A stretch of 64,000 nucleotides of DNA from Bacteroidota bacterium (lineage in GTDB: Bacteria; Bacteroidota; Bacteroidia; Chitinophagales; Chitinophagaceae). The stretch covers positions 62,001 through 126,000 of the forward strand of contig JADJQP010000002.1 of the NCBI GenBank assembly GCA_016712665.1. Reading direction: 5' to 3'. Positions 45,628 through 56,537 of this stretch are shown here, in pieces. Within the stretch, counting starts at the first letter, position 1. Every line of letters begins with the position of its first letter. Under the pieces are notes generated by a model, which saw nothing but the letters and a program-made list of their open reading frames with translations, searched no databases and was not told the DNA's origin. The position numbers were made by a program, and so were the translations under genes.

Positions 45628-46041
45628 ATGAAATTTCAAATGATTAAAAAAATATTGATTGCGGTACTACTGCTTGGCTTATTTAACGCCTGTACAAAAG
45701 GTCCCGGTGAAGGCGGAAGAGCGTTTATTAAGGGAAAAGTATTTATAAAAAATTACACCGCCCCTCCGGGCCCCTTTGTGTTGCAAGATGAATATTATGC
45801 TCAGGGTGAAAATGTATATATTGTTTATGGCGATCAGCCGGGGGTTGGAAAAAATGTAAAAACATCCTATGATGGAAGTTTTCAATTTGAATATTTGCGA
45901 AAAGGTAAATACAAAGTTTTTGCTTATTCTGATGATACTTCTTCCACGCTGAATAGCAAAACAAAAGAAATTATTGCAGATGTTGAAATAAAAAGCGCCA
46001 ACGAAACCGTTACCATTCCCGATATAGTAATAGTAAAATAG
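45628..46041 (+). CDS. lipoprotein with Ig-like/SdrD-type domain
   Basis: A 137-residue lipoprotein with a lipobox around LFNACTKG and a single beta-sandwich domain (FIKGKVFIKNYTAPPGPF ... KTSYDGSFQFEYLRKGKYKVFAYSDD) of the carboxypeptidase-regulatory/SdrD B-like type. Likely exposed in the periplasm or on the cell surface. The start may be MKFQ or MIKK, four codons later. Eleven bases upstream of the DUF2490 gene, so it is probably part of a two-gene transcript. Confidence 0.75.
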   Translation: MKFQMIKKILIAVLLLGLFNACTKGPGEGGRAFIKGKVFIKNYTAPPGPFVLQDEYYAQGENVYIVYGDQPGVGKNVKTSYDGSFQFEYLRKGKYKVFAYSDDTSSTLNSKTKEIIADVEIKSANETVTIPDIVIVK

Positions 46042-46052
46042 TAATCGATCAT

Positions 46053-46747
46053 ATGAGTAAAACAATACGAGTATTTTCAATACTATCGCTACTCTTTTGG
46101 AATCTGGAAGGATTTTCGCAAGTAGTCTATCCCGACTTTGGGATGTGGAATACGATTTCAATCGAAAAAAAAATAAATAAAAAAGTATCTGTTTCCATTG
46201 ATCAAGAATTTCGACTTAAAGAAAATTTGTCTCGAATCAATTTATTTTACACCAATCTTGGAGTGAATTATAAATTTTCAAAGAAACTAAAAGCCGCCCT
46301 AATTTACCGGAATACACAAAAAAATGCCGATGCCCGAGGCTTTGACATAAAGCATCGTATCATGCTCGACATTATCTACAAAGAGAAATTATCAAAAAAA
46401 TTCAACTTTACCTTTAGACAGCGTTTCCAGTTTGAGAATGAAAATATTTTTTCAAGCAATGATGGAAAATATATTGAATCGTTTTTAAGAAGTAAGTTTG
46501 ACCTCAGTTATAATATTACCAAAAAAATCAAAACCTCACTTTCTGAAGAGTTACGATTTCAACTGCATGATCCTCGAAATGACGAGACGGATTATGGATT
46601 GCGTCGGTTTCGTCATTGTTTGGGTATCGACTACGACATCAGCTCAAAAGTACTGTTGGCGCTTACTACCTAATTCAAAATGAAATTACCACTTACAAGC
46701 CCAATGAACTATATATATTCGGTTTGCAGTATAGTTTCCAACTTTAG
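46053..46747 (+). CDS. DUF2490 outer-membrane-like protein (one frameshift near the end)
   Basis: A 231-residue exported protein (signal peptide ending near GFSQ) with the DUF2490 plan: alternating beta strands, the motif DFGMWNTISIEKKI, and repeated 'LNLRQRFQFEN'-like strands typical of an outer-membrane beta barrel. The frame breaks at about 46672; inserting one T in ACCTAATTC restores the family-typical C-terminus ending GLQYSFQL, whose final aromatic-Leu strand is typical of outer-membrane proteins. The end overlaps the convergent barrel gene by four bases. Confidence 0.82.
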
Positions 46748-47381
46748 AACCGATAGCCCATGGCGAAGCCGGCATTGAAGCTTTGATTGAGATTTAAGGA
46801 CTGTCATTGTAATAATACTGCCCATTCTTCTGAAGGTCTTTAAAATTATCATAGTAAAGAATTCCCAAACTGGCATCTAACTCCAAAAAGAAATGCTTTG
46901 AAATGGTAAAGTTAAGGCTATTGTTCAGCGCAAAGCCAAATTGACGTCTGGTGTCATAAATTCGGGCATTGGAATAGCTACTATAATAATTGTAATAATA
47001 ATCATTTACAAATGCCACCAAAAATTGAGGCCCTACGGCATACTTCACAATTCCTTGTTTTTTGGGATATAATTTGATGGTGGGCATAAGGAGTACTCCG
47101 GTTCTGTCGATGGTAAAATGAATCGGAAGTTTGGCCGATAAATATTCATTGTTAAAAACTCTTTCATAACTGAATCCAACGGTTGCATATCCATATCCAT
47201 CACCTAACAAGTCGCCGGCTGCAAATCGCATCGGCGAAAAAGCAATGATATTCTTTCCTAAATCCGCAGATTTTAGTTTCACCTTCTTTTTATCGTACGA
47301 CCTATTTACCATATACTCTTGTGCAAAATTCACTTTACAAAAGGAACTGATGAGCAGAAAAAGAATTACTATTTTATTCAT
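46744..47381 (-). CDS. outer membrane beta-barrel protein (one frameshift)
   Basis: A 212-residue exported protein: signal peptide MNKIVILFLLISSFCKVNFA and a body of amphipathic strands with many Tyr (NDYYYNYYSSYSNARIYDT, FFLELDASLGILYYDNF). The frame breaks at about 46795, where one C is missing; the fix gives an ending FNAGFAMGYRF, a typical outer-membrane C-terminal strand with a final Phe. The family is not recognised with certainty; it looks like a porin-type barrel of 8 to 10 strands. The ATG at 47381 starts the signal peptide. Confidence 0.72.
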
Positions 47382-47417
47382 AATATACTGTTTGTTTTCA
47401 AATTTAGGGTTCCGCAT

Positions 47418-48137
47418 TTATTTTAACCATTTTCTACATTGCTTTAACATGGCATTCATATCTTTCGTCATGGGCGCTTCCACTTCAATGGTGGCACCCT
47501 TTTCTGTTTTAAAAATCAGTTTATGAGCATGTAGGGCCATTCGACTCAAAATAGGTTTTTCTTCCAATTCATCTTTCGATAAATTGTATTTTTTTTTCAA
47601 GGACGAGATAAACACCGGATTTGTTAGTCCATATAAGGCGTCACAAACTATGGGGTGCCCTAAGTTGGCACAATGCAAGCGGATTTGGTGGGTTCTGCCT
47701 GTCAATATTTTAAAGGAAACCAAACTATAGGTGCCAAAAGACTCCAGTGTTTCAAATTCAGTTACACTGGGCTTTCCTTGTTTTTGATTGATAATCATTT
47801 TCCCCTTAATAACCGGATGTTCCATAATAGCATCCGTTATAACACCACTTTTTTGCTCAAAGCTACCATGGATAATACCCAGATAATACTTTTCAAGGCT
47901 ACGTTTCTCAAATTGCATGGAAAGAAACTTGTGTGCATTTTCGTTTTTAGCAAAGCAAATGCAACCGCTGGTTTCCCGGTCAATTCGATGGACAATATAA
48001 ATGTCAGCATAGCGCTCTCGCAGAAGTCCGGCTATTGAAATTAATTCTGCATTGTGTCGGTCCGGTATACTAAGTACACCCGAAGGTTTGTTAACCACTA
48101 CATAGTCTGCATCTTCATAAATAATTTCTAATTTCAT
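47418..48137 (-). CDS. pseudouridine synthase, RluA family
   Basis: Converts specific uridines to pseudouridine in rRNA or tRNA. The 239-residue protein lacks an S4 domain and has the motif HRIDRETSGCICFAKN with the catalytic Asp, SLEKYYLGIIHG, and TGRTHQIRLHCANLGHPIVCD. Proteins without S4 of this size may act like RluA or TruC. It lies 11 bases downstream of a second pseudouridine synthase on the same strand, and 13 bases after that is rlmN, so three RNA modification genes form one transcript. Confidence 0.92.
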   Translation of the reverse strand: MKLEIIYEDADYVVVNKPSGVLSIPDRHNAELISIAGLLRERYADIYIVHRIDRETSGCICFAKNENAHKFLSMQFEKRSLEKYYLGIIHGSFEQKSGVITDAIMEHPVIKGKMIINQKQGKPSVTEFETLESFGTYSLVSFKILTGRTHQIRLHCANLGHPIVCDALYGLTNPVFISSLKKKYNLSKDELEEKPILSRMALHAHKLIFKTEKGATIEVEAPMTKDMNAMLKQCRKWLK

Positions 48138-48148
48138 AAACTGATGTG

Positions 48149-49213
48149 CTATTTCTTAAAATGTTTAAGAAAAAGAATTTCCTTTTCGTCTAATAATCGA
48201 TAGGTACCGCGTGGGATATTTTTTTTAGTTAAGCCAGCATATACTACCCGGTCAAGCGCTGTAACTTTGTATTGAAGATGTTCAAAAATTCTGCGTACAA
48301 TTCGATTTCTACCGATATGTATTTGTACGCCGATAACCTTTTTATCTTTTGGATTTACGTAGGCAATTTCATCTACCGGAGCCAAACCATCTTCCAATAG
48401 CACTCCTTCTGCAATTTTCTCAAAATCTTTCTTGGTTAATGCCTTATCTAATGTTACCTGATATACCTTTTTAATATTGTATTTAGGATGCGAAAGACGT
48501 TGTGCCAATTCGCCATCATTGGTCAATAAGAGCAAACCGGTTGTATTTCGATCAAGACGTCCAACGGGATATAGTCGTGTAGTATCTACTCCTTTAAACA
48601 AATCTAAAACCGTATTTCGATCCTCCGGATCTTCTGTGGTAGTTATAAAATTTTTGGGTTTATTCAGTAAGTAATACACCAGATTCTTTTGTGGGAACAA
48701 GCGGTTGCCTTCATATAGTACATAATCGGCTTCACTTACTTTAACGGCAGGATTTACCTCTACCAAGCTATTCACCTTTACCTTGCCCTTCTTAATAATT
48801 TCTACGGCATCACGACGTGAACAAATGCCACAATGCGCAATAAATTTATTGAGGGGCATAAAACCACCTCCTGTGTCTTGTACCTTTTCTTTAGCGTTTT
48901 TAGGCAATTTGATCTCAGAATGAAAGTAGGGTATTTCATTCTCGGGAAATTTCACATCTCCAGCATTGTCTGGTCGTGATTTTCCTGAATTCTTCTTATT
49001 CTTTGCAGCCAATGAAAAGGGTTTCTTTACCGAATCAGCGGCAGGTTTTGGCAAAAAGCTTCGTTTGCTTTTTCGATGTTTTTTGGGACTATCGGATGCT
49101 TTACCGGCAGCGGAACCAACTGTAGAATCATTTCCGGATGGAGTCGCAACGCGGGAGCTGCCTGTTTTGGGGCGGGTAAAATCGGAAGGAAAATGCTTTA
49201 CTTTTTTAGCCAT
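48149..49213 (-). CDS. rluB: pseudouridine synthase, RsuA/RluB family
   Basis: A 354-residue rRNA pseudouridine synthase. Residues 1-110 are a basic, Ser/Lys-rich disordered extension, followed by an S4 RNA-binding domain (LNKFIAHCGICSRRDAVEIIKKGKV) and the catalytic domain with GRLDRNTTGLLLLTNDGEL, where the Asp is catalytic. The C-terminal part fits RluB/RluF. The long basic N-terminus is characteristic of Bacteroidota. It is part of a unit with rlmN and the RluA protein. Confidence 0.88.
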   Translation of the reverse strand: MAKKVKHFPSDFTRPKTGSSRVATPSGNDSTVGSAAGKASDSPKKHRKSKRSFLPKPAADSVKKPFSLAAKNKKNSGKSRPDNAGDVKFPENEIPYFHSEIKLPKNAKEKVQDTGGGFMPLNKFIAHCGICSRRDAVEIIKKGKVKVNSLVEVNPAVKVSEADYVLYEGNRLFPQKNLVYYLLNKPKNFITTTEDPEDRNTVLDLFKGVDTTRLYPVGRLDRNTTGLLLLTNDGELAQRLSHPKYNIKKVYQVTLDKALTKKDFEKIAEGVLLEDGLAPVDEIAYVNPKDKKVIGVQIHIGRNRIVRRIFEHLQYKVTALDRVVYAGLTKKNIPRGTYRLLDEKEILFLKHFKK

Positions 49214-49226
49214 ATTTCAAAATAAA

Positions 49227-50267
49227 TTAAATCGTAGGGTGATTAATATTCGCCAATTGGCCACAGGCTGCATCGATATCTTTGCCTCTGCTTCTGCGTA
49301 ACCTGGCGTTCACTCTGTTTCGTTCAAGATACTCCATAAATGCAGTTACTTTTTCCTCAGTTGGTTTTGCAAATTTCGCCAGTTCTATAGGATTGTATTC
49401 GATAATGTTTACTTTACTGGGAATTTTTCGGCAAATTTTTATCAACTCATCTGCATCCTCAATATTGTCGTTAAAGTGTGCGAATAATATGTACTCAAAC
49501 GTAACTGCGTTTTTTGTTTTTTGAAAATAGTACTGTAAGGCTTCTTCCAATACCTCCAAATTATTGGTTTCATTGATGGGCATGATTTCATTCCGCTTTT
49601 TATCATTGGCAGCATGTAATGACAACGCCAAATTAAATTTCACCGCATCATCAGCCAATTTCTTTATCATTTTACTGATACCTGCAGTAGAAACCGTAAT
49701 ACGAGAGGGAGACATTCCTAAGCCATCCGGTGAAACAATTTTGTCGATTGACTGTAGTACATGTTGATAGTTTAGCAAGGGCTCCCCCATCCCCATATAC
49801 ACAATATTGCTTAGCTTTTTTCCATAATGCTGCAAGGCTTGTTGATTCAGTAAGAATACTTGATCATAAATTTCGTCATATTCGATGTTTCGCTTGCGAT
49901 CCATATAACCGGTAGCGCAAAACTTGCAGGTCAAACTGCAACCTACCTGCGAGGAAACGCAAGCTGTCATTCGGGTAGAAGTAGGAATCAATACCCCTTC
50001 CACAAAATGACCGTCATGCAACACAAAGCGATTTTTGATGGTAGAATCTTCACTCAATTGTGTATGATGAATACGTACGGCATTTAAGGTAAATTCTTGT
50101 TTCAACTTCTCGCGCAAATCCTTTGAAAGATTCAACATTTCATCGATGGATGCAACACCATGTTTCCAAATCCATTCATAAATCTGCTTTGCTCTAAAGG
50201 GCTTCTCGCCCCATTGCGCAATCAATGCGGCAATTTCGGCAATACTTAAATGGCGAAGATTTTTCAT
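49227..50267 (-). CDS. rlmN: dual-specificity 23S rRNA/tRNA adenine C2 methyltransferase
   Basis: A radical-SAM enzyme that methylates C2 of an adenine in 23S rRNA and some tRNAs. The 346-residue protein has the N-terminal helical domain (FRAKQIYEWIWK), the iron-sulphur Cys motif SLTCKFCATG, VGCSLTCK, MGMGEPLLNY and the C-terminal Cys in DAACGQL, which forms a transient methylene link. Length and order are normal. It is the first gene of the RNA modification unit. Confidence 0.95.
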   Translation of the reverse strand: MKNLRHLSIAEIAALIAQWGEKPFRAKQIYEWIWKHGVASIDEMLNLSKDLREKLKQEFTLNAVRIHHTQLSEDSTIKNRFVLHDGHFVEGVLIPTSTRMTACVSSQVGCSLTCKFCATGYMDRKRNIEYDEIYDQVFLLNQQALQHYGKKLSNIVYMGMGEPLLNYQHVLQSIDKIVSPDGLGMSPSRITVSTAGISKMIKKLADDAVKFNLALSLHAANDKKRNEIMPINETNNLEVLEEALQYYFQKTKNAVTFEYILFAHFNDNIEDADELIKICRKIPSKVNIIEYNPIELAKFAKPTEEKVTAFMEYLERNRVNARLRRSRGKDIDAACGQLANINHPTI

Positions 50268-50398
50268 GAACGTTTCTATAATAAATGCGAAAGTAACAAA
50301 ATTAAGTGACCTTTTAAGCGATAATCATTACCCAGCCAAACGTGCGTCTTGTTGTATGCATATCAGGTTTTGCAATCTCCAACTTACAATGTCGGCAC

Positions 50399-51316
50399 TT
50401 ACTGTCCACCGGGCTTTTGCATACCCATTAAACTGGTAAAGCGCATTTCGTTATACAGCTGTCGTATGAGTCCATCAGCGAGGCCAATTTGCGGAACATA
50501 TATTTCGGTAATTCCTGTCCACCGCAAGATATTATTGTAAATACGCAAAGCCGGTACAATTACATCTGCCCGATCCTCTCTGAATCCATATTTATGGATC
50601 CGTTCATTGACAGTCAGTGCATTCATTTCGATATAATAATCTTTTAAAATTTCTGCTGAGATTGGCTTTCCAATCTTCTTTTTTGAAAGGGAAAATATTT
50701 TATTGATATTTCCACCGGAACCAATTGCTTGAATAGGCGTATGAATTTTGATATCACTCTTAATAAACAGTTTCATTTCATCCCAGATTTCTTCCTCTAC
50801 ATTATCTTTAATAAGACGTATGGTTCCAATATTAAACGATTTTTTTATCACTTCTTTTCCAACCGTGTATAAAGTCAGTTCTGTACTACCGCCGCCCACA
50901 TCGATATACAAATAATTGAACTTCGCATCCAAATTATCCGCTAAATGCGTTTCATACAAAATTTGCGCCTCTTCACTACCCGAAATAATATTGATTTCTA
51001 TATCCGTTTCTTTTAACACTTGCTGTAAAATTTCATTCGAATTTTTGGCATCTCTCATGGCTGAAGTAGCACAAACTTTAATGGCCTGCACTTCGTATAT
51101 ATTCAAGAAGTGTTTAAATGCCTGAATGGTTTCAACCAATTGCTGAATTTTACTATCCGAAATAATACCACTTTCAAATACATCAAAACCCAAACGCAAT
51201 GGCACCCTTATGAGATTCACCTTGGTAAAGTCTAAACTGCCATCTACATAGGTGGTAATATCCTTAATCAGCAACCTGGCTGCATTCGATCCGATATCAA
51301 TAGCTGCGAGTCTCAT
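50399..51316 (-). CDS. ppx: exopolyphosphatase / Ppx-GppA family phosphatase
   Basis: Removes terminal phosphates from polyphosphate, or hydrolyses pppGpp. The 305-residue protein has the ASKHA fold signature MRLAAIDIGSNAARLLI, YIDVGGGSTELTL and AIGSGGNINKI. It is the short form, without the C-terminal HD-like domain, which leans to exopolyphosphatase. It lies 192 bases downstream of ppk on the same strand, a functional pair that makes and degrades polyphosphate. Confidence 0.88.
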   Translation of the reverse strand: MRLAAIDIGSNAARLLIKDITTYVDGSLDFTKVNLIRVPLRLGFDVFESGIISDSKIQQLVETIQAFKHFLNIYEVQAIKVCATSAMRDAKNSNEILQQVLKETDIEINIISGSEEAQILYETHLADNLDAKFNYLYIDVGGGSTELTLYTVGKEVIKKSFNIGTIRLIKDNVEEEIWDEMKLFIKSDIKIHTPIQAIGSGGNINKIFSLSKKKIGKPISAEILKDYYIEMNALTVNERIHKYGFREDRADVIVPALRIYNNILRWTGITEIYVPQIGLADGLIRQLYNEMRFTSLMGMQKPGGQ

Positions 51317-51508
51317 AATCAGTGAAGGGTATTAACGGGCACAAGGTATAGCAAATTTTCTACATAAGCATCTGATTTTTCAGGATATACGTATGAGTAT
51401 TCAGTCAGGCTTTACTAAATATGCATAGAGTTTCAAAAGGAGAAATGCTTACAAGCTGAAATCTTTCTACGAGAAATGCTCTATAGGTAGGTTTTATTTT
51501 TAAGATAC

Positions 51509-53558
51509 TTATATATTTCTACTTGCGAACGAGTATGCTTTTTCTCGTGGACCTCTTGGCACATACTGATTCACTTGCTCATTATCAAGGACTCTTGCCT
51601 TTTCATTCTCAGCTAATTGTATTTCCAATATTTGCTTGAGCTCCTCCTTAATATCCATATCGTAAATCGGTGTGGTGGCCTCTATCCGATAATCTAAATT
51701 TCGCATCATCCAGTCAGCGCTTGAAATATAATAGTCGTCCTTACCTCCATTCTTAAAATAAAATACACGGGCATGCTCCAGATATTGATCGACGATACTA
51801 ATTGCGTGAATCGGCTTGGGCCATTTTGCATTGTTAGTAAGGAGGGTGCAAATTCCCCTGATAACCAATTTCACATCCATTGCAGCATTGGCAGCAGATG
51901 AAATGGCTTCGATCAATTTCAAATCAGTCAAACTATTTAACTTTATGATACAAGAAGCCTGCTTGGAAGCTTTGTGCCACTTCAACTCATTGTGAATTTT
52001 TTCGACAAAAAAGCTACGCGTATTGTATGGCGAAATAAGTAATGATTTGCATTTTTTAAATAGATGAATCTGACTCCGGAAATTCAATCAATTTAAAAAT
52101 ATGTACGATGTCTGCCGTAATCCGTTTATCAGCAGTAAGCAAACAGTGATCGCCATATATTTTAGCGGTGGTTTCATTAAGATTTCCAGTGCTTACAAAT
52201 CCATAATTTTTAATAAGCTTCCCTACCCTCTTACTGATTAAACAGATTTTGGCATGAATCTTTCGATCTGGTAAACCTACCAGCACCCTAACGCCCTCTT
52301 CTTCAAGCAATTTCTTCCATTTAAGATTGGCCTCTTCGTCAAATCGTGCCTTTAATTCGAGCACCACAGTAACTTTTTTTCCATTCCTAAGGGCATTAAT
52401 AAGGGCGCCCACAATTTTTGATTCCTTGGCTAGGCGATAGCAGGTAATTTTGATCCCTTCTACGTAAGGATCAATGGCTGCTTCGCGCAACAGGTCAATA
52501 ATGGAATCAAAGGAATGATACGGAAAATGCAACATCACATCGCGCGCATTCAGCACATCAAGTATCCGAACAGGTTGTGTCAGTAAGGGATGTACAAATG
52601 GCTGTTCGCGTAGGGTCCTACGTTCAAAAACCTGCATTGGAAAATCCATAAAATCTTTAAAATTATGAATGCGGCCGCCGGGTATCAAATGATCTTTTCG
52701 TGAAAGATGTAATAATTTAATTAAATAGTCGAGTAGATTCTTTTGGATGGCTTTGTCATAAACTAATCGCACGGCTTTCCCCTTCTTTCGATTCTTTAAT
52801 CCCTTCTCAATGCTTTCTATAAAATTGCTATTCAGGTCATTATCCATATCCAATTCTGCATCCCGAGTCACCTTAATAATATAACCTTCAAAGTGATTAA
52901 ATCCAAATTGGGTAAAAAGATTCGGAAGACAGTATCGAATAATATCCTCGAGTAAAATAATATTTTTTTCGCCTTTGGCAGACGGCAAAATCAAAAATCG
53001 GGGAACGGCAAAGGTAGGTACCTCTATTAGCGCATAACTATTCATAAACGAATTTTCGTTATTTGCCAGTACACATGCCAAATAAATGGACTTATCTTGC
53101 AGCAGCGGAAGATCCGAAATACTCTCTATCATAAGGGGAGCAATATTGGTCCGAATTTTCTCATTAAAATAGTCGAGCACAAACTTTTTTTGATCCTTAT
53201 TTAGTTGCTTCTCTGTAATAATAATGACGCCTTCTTTCCGCATTTTGGCCTGCACCTCATTATAAATGCGATTAAACTCCTTTTGCTGTTCCAATACAAC
53301 CATTTGAATCTGCTTTAAGATAGAAGCAGGTTTACTTTCCATATACATTTTGGCTTGCTTGCCAAATTGCACCATACGGTTGAGTGTTGCCACTCGCACC
53401 CTAAAAAATTCATCTAAATTGTTTGAAAAAATACCCAAAAATCGTAAACGGTCAGCAATGGAAACGGTTGGGTCTGTGGCTTCCTGTAAAACTCTTGCAT
53501 TAAAGGCCAACCAACTAATATCTCTAGATATTTTCGAATGGACAACTTTTTTCTTCAT
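51509..53558 (-). CDS. ppk1: polyphosphate kinase 1 (one frameshift)
   Basis: Makes inorganic polyphosphate from ATP, reversibly. The 682-residue protein starts with the N-terminal helical domain (RDISWLAFNARVLQEA), has the catalytic His in RKIHAKICLI and a second His in the C-terminal domain, and the PLD-like repeats (FVSTGNLNETTAKIY). The frame breaks near 52076: one G too many in CCGGAG; without it the sequence reads IEFPSQIHLFKKC without interruption. It is the upstream partner of ppx. Confidence 0.92.
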
Positions 53559-53777
53559 AATATTCCAGAACGCGAAGATAACTGACTCTGCAAAGAATCA
53601 ATGTTAAGTTTTGTTTATTATTATTGAGGGTTTCTTTGCGTCTCAAAAGTCATTACTGGGGTGAACTATTGAGTAGAAATTGGCATATGCTACTTAATAC
53701 GCAATACCATTTTCCGAAACGCTGCCAAACGTCCTCCTTGTACTATTCATTACATGTGCTATAAATCAGGTATTCGG

Positions 53778-53785
53778 TATATTTG
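53778..53785 (+). promoter_or_regulatory. Bacteroidota -7 promoter element (TATATTTG)
   Basis: TATATTTG, 18 bases before the ATG of the FAD-linked oxidase gene, matches TAnnTTTG. Confidence 0.5.
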
Positions 53786-53803
53786 CTACCAAATGACTGT
53801 TAA

Positions 53804-55200
53804 ATGACCTACAAACAGATAGATGAAGAAGATATCAAGCATTTTCGGGATGTGCTATCGGCTGCGTATGTCATCACAGGTAAAGACCAACTGGAACCCT
53901 TTGCACACGATTATACAGAAGACTTGGTGTTTGTACCACGCTCGTCTTACTACCGGCAAATACAAGAGAGATTGCCGCCATAATGAAGTATTGTAATTCA
54001 AAACATATTTGCGTAACACCGAGAGGAGCCGGCACCGGATTAAGTGGTGGCGCCCTACCGGTTTATGGTGGTGTGGTGCTGGGTTTACAGCGTATGAACA
54101 GTATTGTAAAAGTTGATACTGAAAATTTTCAGGCAATAGTGGAACCCGGCGTTATCAATGAGGTGTTGCAACAGACAGTAAAGGAATACGGTTTGTTTTA
54201 TCCACCAGACCCTGCAAGTAAGGGAACTTGCTTCATTGGTGGCAATATAGCGCATTGCAGCGGAGGCCCAAGGGCCCTAAAGTATGGCACCACCAGAGAT
54301 TATGTGTTGAATCTGGAAGTGGTGCTGCCTTCCGGCGACATCATTTGGACTGGCGCCAATACCTTAAAATATGCAAGTGGGTATAATCTTACACATCTAA
54401 TTATTGGAAGTGAAGGAACTTTGGGCATTGTCACCAAAATTGTATTGAAGTTAATACCCTTCCCCACCCAAAATAGCTTATTGCTGGCATCCTTTGCTTC
54501 ACCGATAGATGCATGCAGAGCCGTTTCGTCTATTTTTATGGGTGGCTGTTCCCCTTCTGTATGCGAATTTATAGAGCCCCTTGCTTTTCGTTTAGCAGCA
54601 GATTATTTACAAGTAGCTTTTGAAACTCCGGAAACAGTGCAAGCCTATTTACTCATCGAAATAGATGGCAATAATGGGGAACTTATTGCCAAAGAATGCG
54701 AAAATATGTACACGATACTAACCGAAGGAAATTGTCTGGAAGTTCTCTTGGCCACTACTACATCAGAAAAAGAACACTTATGGAAACTCAGACGAAGTAT
54801 GGGAGAGGCAAGCAAAAAAAGTACTGTATATAAAGAGGAGGATACCGTGGTGCCAAGGGCTCAACTACCAGAACTCTTTGCTGGCACCAAAACAATTGCG
54901 GCCCGCTATGGGCTTAGAACCGTATGCTATGGACATGCCGGTGATGGAAATTTGCATATCAATATTCTTAAAGACGAACATAGTGATGCGTATTGGAATC
55001 ATGAGGTAAAAGAGGCCATTAAAGAAATTTTTAGGCTTTGCATCTCTTTAGGTGGCACCATCAGTGGAGAACATGGTATTGGTTTGGTGCAAAAGGAATA
55101 TTTACCGCTTGCCGTTTCAGAAATTCAAATAGATTTGATGCGCAACATTAAGCGCTGCTTCGACCCAAATTTAATTTTAAATCCCGGTAAAATATTTTAA
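53804..55200 (+). CDS. FAD-linked oxidase (glycolate/D-lactate dehydrogenase GlcD type, one frameshift)
   Basis: A 465-residue flavoenzyme that oxidises a 2-hydroxy acid such as glycolate or D-lactate. It has the FAD-binding PCMH region (PRGAGTGLSGGALP, IVEPGVINEVL, LTHLIIGSEGTLGIVTK) and the C-terminal cap with FYGHAGDGNLHIN-like CYGHAGDGNLHIN and the ending GEHGIGLVQK. The frame breaks near 53941; adding one base restores VFVPR-LVLLPANTREIAAI. Its usual Fe-S partner could be the LutA-like protein about 8 kb away. Confidence 0.9.
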
Positions 55201-55224
55201 TATTCTGGCAACTCTGAAAAATAT

Positions 55225-55232
55225 TATTTTTG
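55225..55232 (+). promoter_or_regulatory. Bacteroidota -7 promoter element (TATTTTTG)
   Basis: TATTTTTG matches TAnnTTTG, 27 bases before the aminotransferase ATG at 55259. Confidence 0.4.
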
Positions 55233-55258
55233 ATTTCGATTCTCTCTAAAAAAAATCT

Positions 55259-56344
55259 ATGAAACCAATGTACTTTACCCCAGGCCCATCGCAGCTTTAT
55301 CACAGCTACCAAACGCACCTGCAAGCAGCCTTGGATCAAAATTTGGGATCAATCAATCATCGTTCTTCGAAATTTAGAGAGATTTATAAGTACACAGATA
55401 CGCAACTCCGCCAGCTACTCAATATACCTTCATCGCATTCTATTTTTTTTGCTTCTTCAGCAACAGAAATTTGGGAACGAATTCTTTTAAATGTAGTGGA
55501 ACAAAAATCCTTTCATTTCATAAACGGCGCTTTCTCTAAAAGGTTTTATAATTTTTCTTCACAATTGCAAAAGAATCCTTCCTGTACAGTGGTGGCGGAT
55601 GGACTAGGTTTCGATATAGCAACCATTGACATCCCATCTGATGTCGAGCTCATTTGTACCACACAAAACGAAACCGCTACGGGAGTATATTTCCCTTCCG
55701 AAGATTTAGGTCTTCTAAAAAATCGCTATCCCAACCAATTGCTATGTTGCGATTTGGTGTCTATTGCCCCTTATTCAGAAATTGACTACAATGCTGTGGA
55801 TCTCAGCTTTTTCTCCGTTCAGAAAGCATTTGGAATGCCACCCGGATTGGGAGTGCTAATTGCAAACAAAACCTGCATTGAAAAATCAAATTTCTTAAAA
55901 GCTAAAGGCCTCAATATAGGAGCACACAATACGTTTGAAGCTTTTCAATCAAACTATATGCGATTTGAAACGCCCTCCACACCAAATGTGATAGCCATAT
56001 ATATTCTAGGAAAAATTGCAGCCGATTTTAATAGCATTGGTATACACCATATTAGAAAAGAAATGCAAGTAAAAGCTGCAAACCTATATGCCTTCGCAAA
56101 TACAAGTGACTATTTTAAGCCCTTTGTAACCGAAACAAAACATCAGTCAGAAACCGTAATTGTGCTGAAATCCAAAGTAAATGTAGCAGAGGTCATTTCG
56201 TATGTCAAACAATATGGATACATCATAGGCAGTGGCTATGGTATTCATGCAGAGAATCAGTTACGGATCGCGAATTTTCCAGCTACAACCAAACTAGACA
56301 TGGACCATCTAATTAATGTTTTATCAAACTTCAAACCTTCATAA
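55259..56344 (+). CDS. class V aminotransferase (phosphoserine aminotransferase-like)
   Basis: A 361-residue PLP enzyme of fold type I, class V. It starts MKPMYFTPGPSQLYHSY, has the N-terminal NHRSSKFREIY and the PLP-binding Lys in SVQKAFGMPPGLGVL. The sequence resembles phosphoserine aminotransferase (SerC), which converts phosphohydroxypyruvate to phosphoserine, though several substrate-binding parts differ, so serine/alanine-glyoxylate type activity cannot be excluded. The late NQLRIANFPATT is typical. The intergenic gap to 56537 holds no gene. Confidence 0.85.
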   Translation: MKPMYFTPGPSQLYHSYQTHLQAALDQNLGSINHRSSKFREIYKYTDTQLRQLLNIPSSHSIFFASSATEIWERILLNVVEQKSFHFINGAFSKRFYNFSSQLQKNPSCTVVADGLGFDIATIDIPSDVELICTTQNETATGVYFPSEDLGLLKNRYPNQLLCCDLVSIAPYSEIDYNAVDLSFFSVQKAFGMPPGLGVLIANKTCIEKSNFLKAKGLNIGAHNTFEAFQSNYMRFETPSTPNVIAIYILGKIAADFNSIGIHHIRKEMQVKAANLYAFANTSDYFKPFVTETKHQSETVIVLKSKVNVAEVISYVKQYGYIIGSGYGIHAENQLRIANFPATTKLDMDHLINVLSNFKPS

Positions 56345-56537
56345 ATTACCATACCGGTCATCAGAGGCTTCCATTCTAAACGAAGGTCGATGCGTAGCTT
56401 ACCTATTTGGTAAACTAAAAAGAATACACAAATATCTGTACGTGTTGACTACACAGTTGTGGGTGCAGCCACATTTTAGTTGTGGCTACTTCTGCAAATG
56501 GAGTGCTAACAAAACCGCGTGTTCCTTTTAGGGTAAG